Assembly: GCF_014638915.1 (NCBI RefSeq)
Contig: NZ_BMFQ01000002.1
Location: 806,001-870,000 of the forward strand
Direction: 5' to 3'
Length of the DNA: 64,000 nt
DNA from: Xanthomarina arctica
Lineage (GTDB): Bacteria > Bacteroidota > Bacteroidia > Flavobacteriales > Flavobacteriaceae
Of this stretch, positions 34,313 through 43,746 are shown one piece after another. Every line of letters starts with the position of its first letter. The stretch's first letter is position 1. The position numbers and the translations under genes are program-made. Under the pieces are notes generated by a model. That model saw nothing but the letters and a program-made list of their open reading frames with translations, was not told the DNA's origin and made no database searches.

Positions 34313-37078
34313 TTGGCAATTCAAAAACCGAGCCATACTTTTACAAAAATACATTTAAAAGCGTTGCGTACAAACAACTTTTACATACTTTTTGCCTTAA
34401 GTTTTACAGTGTTTATCAACACTTCTGGCTTCGCTCAAGATATACCCAAATCTGAAGGAAAAGTTTCGCCCAATACAGAACAAGATAGTGTAACTGTCCA
34501 AATTGATAATCTTGAAAAGTTAGAGGTTTCAGAAGTAGGTCAAGACTCTACGTTACAGGACTCTGTAAAGCCTAAACCTAATTTATTAGCTTCGACAGTT
34601 ACCTATAAAGCCACTGATTACACCTCTTTTAATAGCAAAGAACAAAAACTTTATTTATATAATGAAGCCGAAGTTTACTTTGAAGACATGGAGCTTAAAG
34701 CTGGAGTTATTGTTATAGATTATAGTAAAAATGAAGTATATGCTGGACGAATAAAAGATTCCGCTGGCGTTTATTCTCAACGCCCGTCTTTCAAACAAGG
34801 AGAAAATTTAGTAGAACCAGATTCAATTCGGTTTAATTTTAAAACAGAAAAAGCTTTAATTTTTAAATCGAGTACAGAACAACAAGGGATGCAAATTTAT
34901 GCGCCAATTACAAAAAAAGAAAATGATTCGGTTATTTTCTTATATAAAGGTCGCTTTACCACTTCTAGTGATATAGAAAACCCAGAATACTATTTTCAAG
35001 CTAATAAAATTAAACTTGTCCCTGGTAAAAAAATTGTTGTAGGTCTTACAAACATGGTTATAGCAGATGTGCCAACACCTATAGGACTACCTTTTGCTTT
35101 TTTTCCGTTGACAAAAAAGCAGACTTCTGGAGTTCTAATTCCTAGTTTTGGTGAAAACAGTAGCCGAGGTTATTTTTTACAAAATGCAGGTTATTATTTT
35201 GCTATTAACGACTATGTGGATCTTGCTGTTTTAGGGGATTATTACACAAATGGTAGTTATGGATTACGAATGGAAAGTAATTATGCCCTACGTTATAAAT
35301 TTACTGGAAATTTAGGCTTTAGATATGAAAATTTAATAGATAGCGAACGAGGATTTCCAGATTATTCAAAATCTACCATCTATAATATTAGATGGACGCA
35401 TAGCCAGGATGGAAATTCCAGTCCAAATTCTAGATTTGCAGCCTCTGTTAACTTAGGAAGTAGTAAATACTACCAAGAATCTATAAATCAAGTAAATGCT
35501 CCAAGTTTTTTAAATAACACCATGGCTTCTTCTGTGTCTTATTCTAAAACATTTCAAGGAGATCCTCAGGTAAATATGAGTGTGGCAGCAACACATACAC
35601 AAAATACAAATACGGGTGATATTAGCATGACTTTGCCTACCATTCAGGCCAGTGTGAGTAGAATTTATCCTTTCGAACCAAAAACAGGCTCTAAAAAAGG
35701 TATCATAGAAAATATCAATTTTCAATATAATGTAAGAGCAGAAAATAGAATTCAAACTACAGATTCCCTTTTCTTTAAGAAAGAAATGTGGGAACAAGCT
35801 CAAAATGGTATTAACCAAAGTATACCTCTTACCACAAACTTTAAAGTTTTAAAATATTTAAGTGTTAGTGCTGGAACAAATTACAATGAAACATGGACAT
35901 TTAAGACAGTTAACAAGCTATATGATGATACCACAGATGAAGTAATAACCTCGGATATTAGTGGATTTGCAGCTTATAGAACCTATAATTTCAACACGAG
36001 TGTAGGAACCACGTTATATGGAATGTTTGATTTTGAAAAAGAAGGTGAAGATAGAAAAATAAAGGCGCTTAGACATGTCATGAGACCCTCTGTAAGTTAT
36101 ACAATTAACCCCTCTTTCAACCAGTATTATGATACTTATGAAGTTATTAGTGCCGATGGATTAACAACAGAACAGGTAGAATACTCGAAATTTGAAGGTT
36201 CGCTTTATGGAGCTCCAAATAAAAATTATTCAAACACATTAGGGTTTACTTTAGGAAATAATATTGAAATGAAGGTTCGAGATAAAGATTCTACCGTTGC
36301 TGAACCAAAAAAAATCAAATTATTAGACAACTTGAATTTTAGTACAGGATATGATTTAGCTGCAGATTCCTTAAACTTAAGTCCTGTAAGAATTTCTGGA
36401 AGTACACAAATACTAAAAGATAAAATGGCAATAAATTTTGGAGCCATTTTAAATCCATATGCTTTAGATAATAACAACGATCTTGTTGACACTTGGAATA
36501 TTAATAATGGTGGAAGCTTGTTTAGACTTACAAGTGCCAACATGTCTGTAAATTACACCATTTCAAATACCACCTTTACTGGTGGAGAAACTGAGGAAAG
36601 CAATCAAGAAAACCTTAGAAGTGGTGGTCGTGATGACGATTTATTTGGACGTTCTCAAGGATATGCAGATTCAAGTTTTTACGCAAATGATGACGAATTG
36701 GATGACGAGGAAGAAGATAAATCACCAAGTGCTTTATATACCAACCCAATGCCTTGGAGTTTGCGTTTGGTATATGCTGTAAATTATTCAAATTCGCAAC
36801 GTGAAAATGAAATCTCTTCAAATTCCTTAATGTTTTCTGGTGATGTCGAGTTATCACCACGTTGGAAAGTTGGAGCATCATCTGGTTACGACTTTAAAAA
36901 CAAAGGTTTTACTTATACCTCTTTAAGATTTGAAAGAGATTTATTAAGTTGGAGAATGAGCTTAAATTGGCTCCCTGACCCAGATATATCTCAATGGAAT
37001 TTCTTTATTGGAATAAAATCGAATTTACTTAAAGATCTTAAATACGACAAACGTAAGCAATCTGATAAGCAATTGTAA
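34313..37078 (+). CDS. lptD: LPS assembly outer membrane protein LptD-like
   Basis: A protein of up to 921 residues. A signal peptide ends at GFAQD (about residue 43). A periplasmic OstA/LptA-like domain follows (about 90-300: YKATDYTSFNSKEQKLYLYNEAEVYF), then a long beta-barrel rich in alternating aromatic strands ending with LKYDKRKQSDKQL. It inserts LPS in the outer leaflet. It is the flavobacterial LptD form, longer than the E. coli one. The start is TTG 34313; this overlaps a -7-like box TAATTTTG at 34308-34315, so TTG 34364 may be the true start. ridA follows after 95 bp. Confidence 0.85.
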   Translation: MAIQKPSHTFTKIHLKALRTNNFYILFALSFTVFINTSGFAQDIPKSEGKVSPNTEQDSVTVQIDNLEKLEVSEVGQDSTLQDSVKPKPNLLASTVTYKATDYTSFNSKEQKLYLYNEAEVYFEDMELKAGVIVIDYSKNEVYAGRIKDSAGVYSQRPSFKQGENLVEPDSIRFNFKTEKALIFKSSTEQQGMQIYAPITKKENDSVIFLYKGRFTTSSDIENPEYYFQANKIKLVPGKKIVVGLTNMVIADVPTPIGLPFAFFPLTKKQTSGVLIPSFGENSSRGYFLQNAGYYFAINDYVDLAVLGDYYTNGSYGLRMESNYALRYKFTGNLGFRYENLIDSERGFPDYSKSTIYNIRWTHSQDGNSSPNSRFAASVNLGSSKYYQESINQVNAPSFLNNTMASSVSYSKTFQGDPQVNMSVAATHTQNTNTGDISMTLPTIQASVSRIYPFEPKTGSKKGIIENINFQYNVRAENRIQTTDSLFFKKEMWEQAQNGINQSIPLTTNFKVLKYLSVSAGTNYNETWTFKTVNKLYDDTTDEVITSDISGFAAYRTYNFNTSVGTTLYGMFDFEKEGEDRKIKALRHVMRPSVSYTINPSFNQYYDTYEVISADGLTTEQVEYSKFEGSLYGAPNKNYSNTLGFTLGNNIEMKVRDKDSTVAEPKKIKLLDNLNFSTGYDLAADSLNLSPVRISGSTQILKDKMAINFGAILNPYALDNNNDLVDTWNINNGGSLFRLTSANMSVNYTISNTTFTGGETEESNQENLRSGGRDDDLFGRSQGYADSSFYANDDELDDEEEDKSPSALYTNPMPWSLRLVYAVNYSNSQRENEISSNSLMFSGDVELSPRWKVGASSGYDFKNKGFTYTSLRFERDLLSWRMSLNWLPDPDISQWNFFIGIKSNLLKDLKYDKRKQSDKQL

Positions 37079-37139
37079 TTTTACAATTTTCAGTACTTTA
37101 GAAATAAAAACATGTTTAACTAAAAAAGATTCCCACTTT

Positions 37140-37155
37140 CCTGTCGGCAGACAGG
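37140..37155. repeat. Short palindromic element CCTGTC-ggca-GACAGG
   Basis: 6-bp stem, 4-nt loop, followed by CAGGCGTGG. It is G+C-rich in AT-rich surroundings and lies between lptD and ridA. It looks like a dispersed extragenic palindrome, possibly related to the TTCCTGC elements near 30.5 kb. Confidence 0.4.
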
Positions 37156-37173
37156 CAGGCGTGGTAAATAAAT

Positions 37174-37554
37174 ATGAAAAAAATAATTCACACACCTCAT
37201 GCTCCTGCTCCAATTGGGCCGTACAACCAAGCCGTTTTAGTCAATAATATTTTATATACCTCTGGACAGATAGCTTTGAATCCAGAAACCATGGAATTGG
37301 TTTTAGATGATATAAAAATAGAAACTAAGCAAGTTATGGAAAACTTGAAAGCTGTTTTAAAAGCGGCAGACATGACTTTTGAAAATGTGTTTAAAACAAG
37401 CATTTTTATAAGCGATATGCACAATTTTTCTAAAATTAACGAAGTGTATGCAACTTATTTTAATGAGGAAACCGCTCCTGCACGTGAAACTGTTGAAGTG
37501 GCCAACTTACCAAAATTTGTCAACGTGGAAATTAGCATGATGGCTACAATTTAG
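37174..37554 (+). CDS. ridA: RidA family enamine/imine deaminase
   Basis: A 126-residue YjgF/YER057c/UK114 protein that hydrolyses reactive 2-aminoacrylate and related imines. Signature elements are PAPIGPYNQAVLVNNILYTSGQIALNP near residues 10-36 and APARETVEVANLPK with the catalytic arginine near residue 107. Normal length. Its stop overlaps the stop of the convergent methyltransferase gene by 4 bp. Confidence 0.92.
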   Translation: MKKIIHTPHAPAPIGPYNQAVLVNNILYTSGQIALNPETMELVLDDIKIETKQVMENLKAVLKAADMTFENVFKTSIFISDMHNFSKINEVYATYFNEETAPARETVEVANLPKFVNVEISMMATI

Positions 37555-38105
37555 ATTTTATCTAATTTCTCAAAAACATAGAGATTATTAAGTCCTAATT
37601 GAAATTTTCTCTTTTCAATAAGTTTAAAACCTTTTGAAAAGAGCTTTTCAGTATCACTTGGTTTAAAACCATAATGTTCTTCCAAACTCATGCCATCTAT
37701 AAGTTTTAGCTTTAAAAGAACTTCAAGAATAAAATCTACTTGGGGTGAAGGCACTGTTATAATAACCCGACCTTTCGGTTTTAATAAATTATAAAAACCT
37801 TGAGACATTTCTTCCTGCACTTCTTGTGGAATATGTTCCAAAACAGCAAGCATAGTAATGGCATTAAAAGTCAGATTTTCTGGAATATCTTCAGGGAATT
37901 TTCCAGGTAATAAGGTATAATTATCCTTTTTAATTTCTTGCTTTAAAATAGGATCTATCCCATAACTGTAAGAAATAATCTCTTTCCATTTATCGAACAT
38001 CACGCCATCAACACTACCAATATCAAGAACAGCATCGTTCTTTCTAATAAATTTTTTAGCCTTTTTAATGCGGACGTTTTGTAAATAGGTATCTAAAGCT
38101 TTCAT
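37551..38105 (-). CDS. Class I SAM-dependent methyltransferase
   Basis: A 184-residue methyltransferase. Motif I is DAVLDIGSVDGVMFDKW near residues 24-40. An acidic strand-2 end is less clear; the region FNAITMLAVLEHIPQE is the motif II/III equivalent and GRVIITVPSP matches the post-motif strand. The type (Methyltransf_11/UbiE-like) does not define the substrate. It lies 19 bp after the S9 peptidase gene on the same strand and is probably cotranscribed with it. Confidence 0.8.
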   Translation of the reverse strand: MKALDTYLQNVRIKKAKKFIRKNDAVLDIGSVDGVMFDKWKEIISYSYGIDPILKQEIKKDNYTLLPGKFPEDIPENLTFNAITMLAVLEHIPQEVQEEMSQGFYNLLKPKGRVIITVPSPQVDFILEVLLKLKLIDGMSLEEHYGFKPSDTEKLFSKGFKLIEKRKFQLGLNNLYVFEKLDKI

Positions 38106-38124
38106 TTTTATCTTTTACAAGCAA

Positions 38125-40500
38125 TTATTCTTCAATCAAACTTTCCTGAAATAAATTATAAATCCGAAGATATTCATCTGTCCAACTACTAGGCTCCACA
38201 AAACCATGACGTTCCACTGGATAAATAGCCATTTCCCAATTTTCTTTTCCTAATTCTATTAAACGTTGTGACAGACGAACCATATCTTGAAAATGCACAT
38301 TATCGTCTATCATTCCATGCAAAATCAATAAATTGCCCTGTAAGCCATCTGCAAAATAAATAGGTGAACTTCTTCTATATGCCAAACTATCTGATACTGG
38401 TGTATTTAAAATTCTTGCTGTGTACCCATGATTGTATGCCGCCCAATCCCCAACAGAACGAATTGCTGCTCCTGCTGCAAAAGTTTCAGGTTCATTAAAC
38501 ATAGCCATCAAGGTTATAAAGCCTCCATAAGAACCTCCATAAATACCAACTTTATCTTTATCAATTCCGTATTCATTAATTAAAAATTCAACGCCATCTA
38601 CTTGGTCCGATAAATCCTTCCCTCCCATGTGCCTATAAATTCCTGTACGCCAATCTCCACCATAACCTGCACTTCCGCGATAATCAATATCTAAAACCGT
38701 ATAACCATTATCAACTAACATGTTATGAAACATGTATTCTCTATAATAACTACTCCACCATTTATGAGCATTTTGTAAATAACCAGCGCCATGGACAAAA
38801 ACTATGGCCGCCTTGTTTTTTACTTCTGGTGTTGGGTTATATAATCTGGCATGAACTTTAGCACCATCTTTAGCTTGAAAAGTTATTACTTCAGGATCTT
38901 TCCAAGGATAACTATTAAAAGTAGATGTTGTAGAATGTGTAATTTGTTTTAAAGGTGTTTCCCTTGAAGAAAACATCGGGTTTTCTTTCACATATAATTC
39001 GGTAGGCTTATTTGAATAGGAATATAAAATAGCCATCTGCTTTTCATCTGGTGAAAGTGACACATCGTTATTTCCTATTTTGTCAGTCAAAGCCATAAAT
39101 TTACCGCCATTTATAGGCATACTATAAAACTGACGATCTCCAGGATGATTCTTATTTGAAGTGAAATACCAATGCTTTTTATCTTTAGAAATCTGCGGCT
39201 TATAAATTTCGAAAGCTCCTTCGGTAAGTTGTTTTACCTTTTTTGAACTCACATTCATGGTGTACAAATGAGAATATCCTGATTTTTCCGACATGTACCA
39301 AATGCTTTTTTTGTCTGGCATCCAACCTAAATCTCCGCCTCCATAACCACCAATTCCTGGTCCGGCAATCCAAGCCTCGTCATGCTGATGATCTAAGTTT
39401 TCAATTGTTCCAGTAGCAACATTTAATCTTACAAGCCATCGGTCTTTATAGTCGTTTGCAATTATATCCAAAACCGCATAAGTACCATCTGGACTCCAAT
39501 TTGGGCCAGAGATATAACCAATTCGGTTGTCATTTTTATAAGGCTTGTCTGGATAATCCTTGGTGTATTCAGGAATGTAGTCCAAACCTTCTAAATTATC
39601 TAAAACAACTGGAAAGGTTTTTCTATTAGTAATATCATAAACATACAGGGTATATTCTGTTTGCTCATCTCCTACTTTGGAACGTGTGTTTTCATTCTCG
39701 GTGTAGCCAGATTCAGTAACATAATGTGGCATGATGGTTTTTTTGTTATCAGCACGTTTTGCAGTAACATACGTAACATATTTCCCGTCTGGACTGATTT
39801 GTTGATTTAAAACCGACTTCCCATCAAGATGAATTTTTAATGGTTTTTTAGTCTCAAAACGTTTCATTAAAGTGTCGTGTAAATCGGACTTTTCTTTACG
39901 TTCTCTTAGAACATCAAAAAGCTCTAGTTGATCGTTATAAAGCCATTCATCTTTTTCATCTTTTTCTTTTTCTTTCTTATCCTTTTTTATAAAATCTGTA
40001 ATTTGCTTCGTGGCTCCTGTTTTTAAATTCCACGAATAGATATTCGTGTTTTTTATAAATGCCAATTCTTTATCATTATTTGTAAACTGAACATCGTGTT
40101 CAAATTCTGATGTATTAGTGATTTGAGTTATTTCATTTGTTGAGACATTTACTAAATAAACATCACCATGTTTACTATAAGCTTTCTTTGTTTTGTTTTT
40201 ATTAATCACTTCTTTTGAAGCAGGTAAAAAATATTCTGTTTCAAAATCTACTTTAGAAATTTTATCATTTTTTAAATGGAAGCTATACAACGAATCGCTA
40301 AGGTTTGCATCCGGATTCCAATCAAAATAGATTGTTTCGCTGTTACTAGACCAACTTACATTAGAAGGTAAATAACCTATAAAGTCACTGCCTTGCATGA
40401 TATCTTTAATTTGTAATTCTGAAATATTCTTTTTTTGTGCCATGCACAACAAACTCACAAGACAAAAACTTAAAAATAATAGGGGTTTTTTCGGCATCAT
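38125..40500 (-). CDS. S9 family prolyl oligopeptidase-like peptidase
   Basis: A serine peptidase of about 791 residues with a signal peptide (MMPKKPLLFLSFCLVSLLCMAQ), so exported. The N-terminal ~500 residues form a beta-propeller with TolB-like blades (SPDGKYVTYVTA, SPDEKQMAILYSY). The C-terminal alpha/beta hydrolase has the nucleophile motif GIYGGSYGGFITL, the aspartate in LILHGMIDDNVHF and the histidine in ERHGFVEP. The open frame continues upstream to 40680, but that extension contains hairpins and lacks protein character, so I start at 40500 (or 40497). Likely DPP-IV/acylaminoacyl peptidase-type activity. Confidence 0.88.
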   Translation of the reverse strand: MMPKKPLLFLSFCLVSLLCMAQKKNISELQIKDIMQGSDFIGYLPSNVSWSSNSETIYFDWNPDANLSDSLYSFHLKNDKISKVDFETEYFLPASKEVINKNKTKKAYSKHGDVYLVNVSTNEITQITNTSEFEHDVQFTNNDKELAFIKNTNIYSWNLKTGATKQITDFIKKDKKEKEKDEKDEWLYNDQLELFDVLRERKEKSDLHDTLMKRFETKKPLKIHLDGKSVLNQQISPDGKYVTYVTAKRADNKKTIMPHYVTESGYTENENTRSKVGDEQTEYTLYVYDITNRKTFPVVLDNLEGLDYIPEYTKDYPDKPYKNDNRIGYISGPNWSPDGTYAVLDIIANDYKDRWLVRLNVATGTIENLDHQHDEAWIAGPGIGGYGGGDLGWMPDKKSIWYMSEKSGYSHLYTMNVSSKKVKQLTEGAFEIYKPQISKDKKHWYFTSNKNHPGDRQFYSMPINGGKFMALTDKIGNNDVSLSPDEKQMAILYSYSNKPTELYVKENPMFSSRETPLKQITHSTTSTFNSYPWKDPEVITFQAKDGAKVHARLYNPTPEVKNKAAIVFVHGAGYLQNAHKWWSSYYREYMFHNMLVDNGYTVLDIDYRGSAGYGGDWRTGIYRHMGGKDLSDQVDGVEFLINEYGIDKDKVGIYGGSYGGFITLMAMFNEPETFAAGAAIRSVGDWAAYNHGYTARILNTPVSDSLAYRRSSPIYFADGLQGNLLILHGMIDDNVHFQDMVRLSQRLIELGKENWEMAIYPVERHGFVEPSSWTDEYLRIYNLFQESLIEE

Positions 40501-40650
40501 ATAGAATAAAATAAATGAGAATAATGAGAAAACGAAGTTACTCTTTCTCATTATTAAATTCAAGTCAAAATCGTCTTTTAAGTAACTGCTCGGTAAATAA
40601 TCCTCTGGGCAATCTAACAAGTCATTCAACAGAATATAATTTTTAAAATT

Positions 40651-40666
40651 CCAAAGCAAGCTTCGG
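40651..40666. repeat. Imperfect palindrome CCAAAGC-aa-GCTTCGG
   Basis: Seven-base arms with one mismatch, followed by GGTATTAAAC. It resembles the CCCCGAAGC-type short palindromes I have seen scattered in flavobacterial genomes (from memory). It lies in the leader of the S9 peptidase gene. Confidence 0.35.
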
Positions 40667-40681
40667 GGTATTAAACACAAG

Positions 40682-40702
40682 ATCCCTCTGAAAAAGAGGG
40701 AT
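40682..40702. repeat. Hairpin ATCCCTCT-gaaaa-AGAGGGAT
   Basis: Perfect 8-bp stem with a 5-nt loop in the divergent region between the peptidase and guaC genes. No T-run follows on either strand, so it is not a normal terminator. Role unknown. Confidence 0.45.
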
Positions 40703-40861
40703 TAGTTCAACTATCTATTTTGAATTCGTTGCTTTGTAACTTTTCAAAATAGAGTTTCATTAATAAACAATTGTTAATAAAACACCTTTAAAATACTAAA
40801 TTTTAGTTCAAGAATTTTCAAAGAACGTGTACTTTTGATAGTAACCAAATACGTTCCAAAC

Positions 40862-41902
40862 ATGAGAATTGAACAAGACATTAAATTAGGCTTTAAAGAT
40901 GTGATGATTAGACCGAAACGTTCCACTTTAAAAAGTAGATCTCAAGTTAATCTAGATCGAGATTTTACTTTTTTAAATAGCAAATTACAATGGCATGGCG
41001 TCCCTATTATGGCTGCAAACATGGATACTGTTGGCACTTTTGAAATGGCTTTAGCTTTATCTAAACACAAACTATTTACCGCCATCCACAAACATTATTC
41101 AGTTACGGAATGGGAACATTTTCTAAATACCGCACCTAAAGGAATTGAAAATTACATTGCTATAAGTACTGGAACTAGCAAAGAAGACTCAGAAAAAATA
41201 GCTTCTATTTTTAAATCTCATCCAGAATTAAAATGTATTTGTATTGACGTTGCAAATGGCTATTCAGAGCATTTCGTGAAATTTGTAAAACAAACTAGAA
41301 AACAGTATCCAAATAAAACCATTATAGCAGGAAATGTCGTTACTGGAGAAATGGTTGAAGAATTATTACTATCTGGGGCTGACATTGTTAAAGTTGGCAT
41401 TGGACCTGGTTCTGTTTGCACTACCCGTGTTAAAACAGGGGTTGGCTATCCGCAATTATCAGCCATTATAGAATGTGCCGATGCCGCACATGGTTTAGGT
41501 GGACAAATAATAAGTGATGGTGGCTGTTCTACTCCTGGAGATGTAGCAAAAGCTTTTGGAGCTGGAGCGGATTTTGTAATGCTTGGAGGTATGTTTTCTG
41601 GACACAATGAAAGTGGTGGAGAAACCATAGAAAGAAATGGTAAAAGCTATAAACAATTTTATGGAATGAGTTCTACTACAGCCATGGACAAATATGTAGG
41701 AGGTGTTGCAGAATATAGAGCTAGTGAAGGTAAAACTGTTGAAGTTCCATATAAAGGTGCTGTTGAAACAACACTACAAGATATTTTGGGAGGCTTGCGA
41801 AGTACATGTACCTACGTTGGTGCTGAACGTTTAAAAGAATTAACAAAACGTACCACTTTTATTCGCGTTGCGGAACAGGAAAATAAGGTTTATACGGAAT
41901 AG
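40862..41902 (+). CDS. guaC: GMP reductase
   Basis: A 346-residue enzyme that reduces GMP to IMP with NADPH, allowing guanine nucleotides to be converted to adenine nucleotides. The start [21 protein letters not shown] matches the family start, so ATG 40862 is preferred to the TTG at 40835. The catalytic loop is [21 protein letters not shown], with the thioimidate cysteine. The length and lack of a CBS domain separate it from IMP dehydrogenase. It is monocistronic as far as visible. Confidence 0.92.
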   Translation: MRIEQDIKLGFKDVMIRPKRSTLKSRSQVNLDRDFTFLNSKLQWHGVPIMAANMDTVGTFEMALALSKHKLFTAIHKHYSVTEWEHFLNTAPKGIENYIAISTGTSKEDSEKIASIFKSHPELKCICIDVANGYSEHFVKFVKQTRKQYPNKTIIAGNVVTGEMVEELLLSGADIVKVGIGPGSVCTTRVKTGVGYPQLSAIIECADAAHGLGGQIISDGGCSTPGDVAKAFGAGADFVMLGGMFSGHNESGGETIERNGKSYKQFYGMSSTTAMDKYVGGVAEYRASEGKTVEVPYKGAVETTLQDILGGLRSTCTYVGAERLKELTKRTTFIRVAEQENKVYTE

Positions 41903-42112
41903 ATTATGTCTCTAAAAAACAAGAATTATTAGAATGGCACAACAGGTTAAGGTCCTAATTCAAAGAATATTATATATGTTATTTTCTTCTCGACAGTTTC
42001 AGTAAAAAAGTATACCTTTATATACGATTTTAAATATCGTCTTCAAGGAAAACCTCTTTGAAATATGATATTTAATAAAAATATAAATAATTAACCATTA
42101 AGCTATTAACTT

Positions 42113-43651
42113 ATGCAAAAACGAAACTATTTAATTTTATTAATCTTGTGCTTTGTAGTCTCTTCTACTTTCGCACAAAAAAAACCTAATATTTTGGTGC
42201 TTTGGGGCGATGATATTGGTCAGTCTAATATTAGTGCCTATACCATGGGGTTGGTAGGTTACCAAACACCTAATATTGATCGGATTGCTAATGAAGGAAT
42301 GATTTTTACAGATTATTATTCTGAGCAAAGCTGTACTGCAGGTCGCTCCACTTTTATATTAGGACAAAGCGTATTGCGTACTGGCCTTAGTAAAGTTGGA
42401 TTGCCGGGTGCTAAAGATGGTATTTCAGAGAAAGATCCAACCATTGCAGAATTGTTAAAACCTTTAGGTTATACTACAGGGCAATTTGGAAAAAACCATT
42501 TAGGCGATCGTGACGAAATGTTACCAACCAATCATGGTTTTGATGAATTTTATGGAAACTTATACCACTTAAATGCAGAAGAAGAACCAGAATTAAGAGA
42601 TTATCCAAATCCTGATGATTTCCCGAATTTTGCTAAAAATTATGGCCCTCGTGGTGTCATTCATTCAACAGCTGGTGGTATTATTGAAGATACTGGAGCC
42701 TTAACTAAAAAAAGAATGGAGACCATTGATGATGAATCTTCAGATGCAGCTATTGCCTTTATTAGAAAAACTGTAGCTTCAGGAAAACCTTTCTTTGTTT
42801 GGTGGAATGGAACACGTATGCATTTCAGAACCCATGTAAAACCTGAGTTATATAATATTTCCGGTCAAAATGAATACGGAGATGGTATGGTTGAACATGA
42901 TATGCATATAGGTAAATTTTTAGCTGTTATCGATGAATTAGGAATTGCAGACAATACCATTATTCAATACGGTACAGATAATGGTCCTCATAAAAATACC
43001 TGGCCAGATGCTGGTGTAAATCCTTTTAGAGGTGAGAAAAACACCAATTGGGAAGGTGGTTGGAGAACCCCTGCTATGGTACGTTGGCCTGGCAAAATTA
43101 AAGCAGGTTCAGTTTCTAATGAAATCATGTCTGGTTTAGATTGGTTGCCAACTTATGTGGCAGCTGCAGGTGATCCAGATATTAAAGAAAAATTACTAAA
43201 AGGTTATAAAGCAAATGGAAAAACATTTAAAGTACATTTAGACGGATATAACTTTTTACCTTATTTAACTGGAAAAGCAGAGAAAGGTCCTCGTATAGAA
43301 TTGTTTTATTTCTCAGATGATGGGGAATTAATGTCACTTCGTTACAACGATTGGAAAGTGACCTTTATGCAACAAACATCTCCAGGAACTTTAGATACTT
43401 GGTCAAAACCAATGGTAACTACAAGAATTCCTTTATTATTGAATTTACGTAGAGATCCTTATGAAATGGCGCCTGTAACATCTAACACCTATTGGGATTG
43501 GTATTTAGACCACGTTTACTTATTACTTCCAGCAGCTGATTATGTTGGTAATTTTATTGCAACGTTTCAAGAATTCCCACCACGTATGAAAGCCGCAAGT
43601 TTTAACTTGGGTGATACTATGGACTCATTAATGAGTGCAGGAAGTGATTAA
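42113..43651 (+). CDS. Exported arylsulfatase (type I, formylglycine)
   Basis: A 512-residue sulfatase with a signal peptide ending SSTFAQ (about 22). The C-x-A-x-R motif for formylglycine formation is C74-TAG-R78. Metal and active-site elements are WGDDIGQSN (DD at 33-34), GKNHLGDR and TDNGPHKNTW. It removes sulfate from an organic ester, probably in the periplasm, and would need a sulfatase-maturating enzyme encoded elsewhere. It is related along its length to the sulfatase encoded at 45705-47423. A bidirectional terminator follows. Marine flavobacteria often use such enzymes on algal polysaccharides; the true substrate is unknown. Confidence 0.9.
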   Translation: MQKRNYLILLILCFVVSSTFAQKKPNILVLWGDDIGQSNISAYTMGLVGYQTPNIDRIANEGMIFTDYYSEQSCTAGRSTFILGQSVLRTGLSKVGLPGAKDGISEKDPTIAELLKPLGYTTGQFGKNHLGDRDEMLPTNHGFDEFYGNLYHLNAEEEPELRDYPNPDDFPNFAKNYGPRGVIHSTAGGIIEDTGALTKKRMETIDDESSDAAIAFIRKTVASGKPFFVWWNGTRMHFRTHVKPELYNISGQNEYGDGMVEHDMHIGKFLAVIDELGIADNTIIQYGTDNGPHKNTWPDAGVNPFRGEKNTNWEGGWRTPAMVRWPGKIKAGSVSNEIMSGLDWLPTYVAAAGDPDIKEKLLKGYKANGKTFKVHLDGYNFLPYLTGKAEKGPRIELFYFSDDGELMSLRYNDWKVTFMQQTSPGTLDTWSKPMVTTRIPLLLNLRRDPYEMAPVTSNTYWDWYLDHVYLLLPAADYVGNFIATFQEFPPRMKAASFNLGDTMDSLMSAGSD

Positions 43652-43681
43652 GAAGTAAAAGATATAGTATTTTAAAAAATT

Positions 43682-43709
43682 AAAAGCCTCCATTTTGGAG
43701 GCTTTTTTT
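43682..43709. terminator. Bidirectional rho-independent terminator
   Basis: Perfect 11-bp stem AAAAGCCTCCA/TGGAGGCTTTT with a 3-nt loop (43682-43706), T-run on the + strand and TTTTAATTTTTT on the - strand. It ends both the + strand sulfatase gene and the convergent SEL1 gene. Confidence 0.9.
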
Positions 43710-43746
43710 ATAGGTTATGATTTTTATTTATTCTCTCTTAGCACTA

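Larger units (their letters stand above)
40501..40861. other. Divergent intergenic region with two hairpins
   Basis: A 361-bp region between the S9 peptidase and guaC genes. Apart from two hairpins (40651-40666 and 40682-40702), no feature is clear. An open frame covers 40501-40680 on the - strand as an extension of the peptidase gene, but its residues do not resemble a signal peptide or domain. Confidence 0.4.

Noticed and set aside
40501-40680. N-terminal extension of the S9 peptidase frame
   Set aside because: The extension precedes a good signal peptide, contains hairpin sequence and has no domain character, so it is taken as leader DNA.
40835-40861. Upstream TTG start for guaC
   Set aside because: The ATG at 40862 gives exactly the conserved GuaC start; the extra nine residues are not part of the family.
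42024-42040. ACGAT-N7-ATCGT repeat before the first sulfatase gene, resembling the repeat before the XRE gene
   Set aside because: Arms of only 5 bp with a different spacer length; the likeness may be chance.
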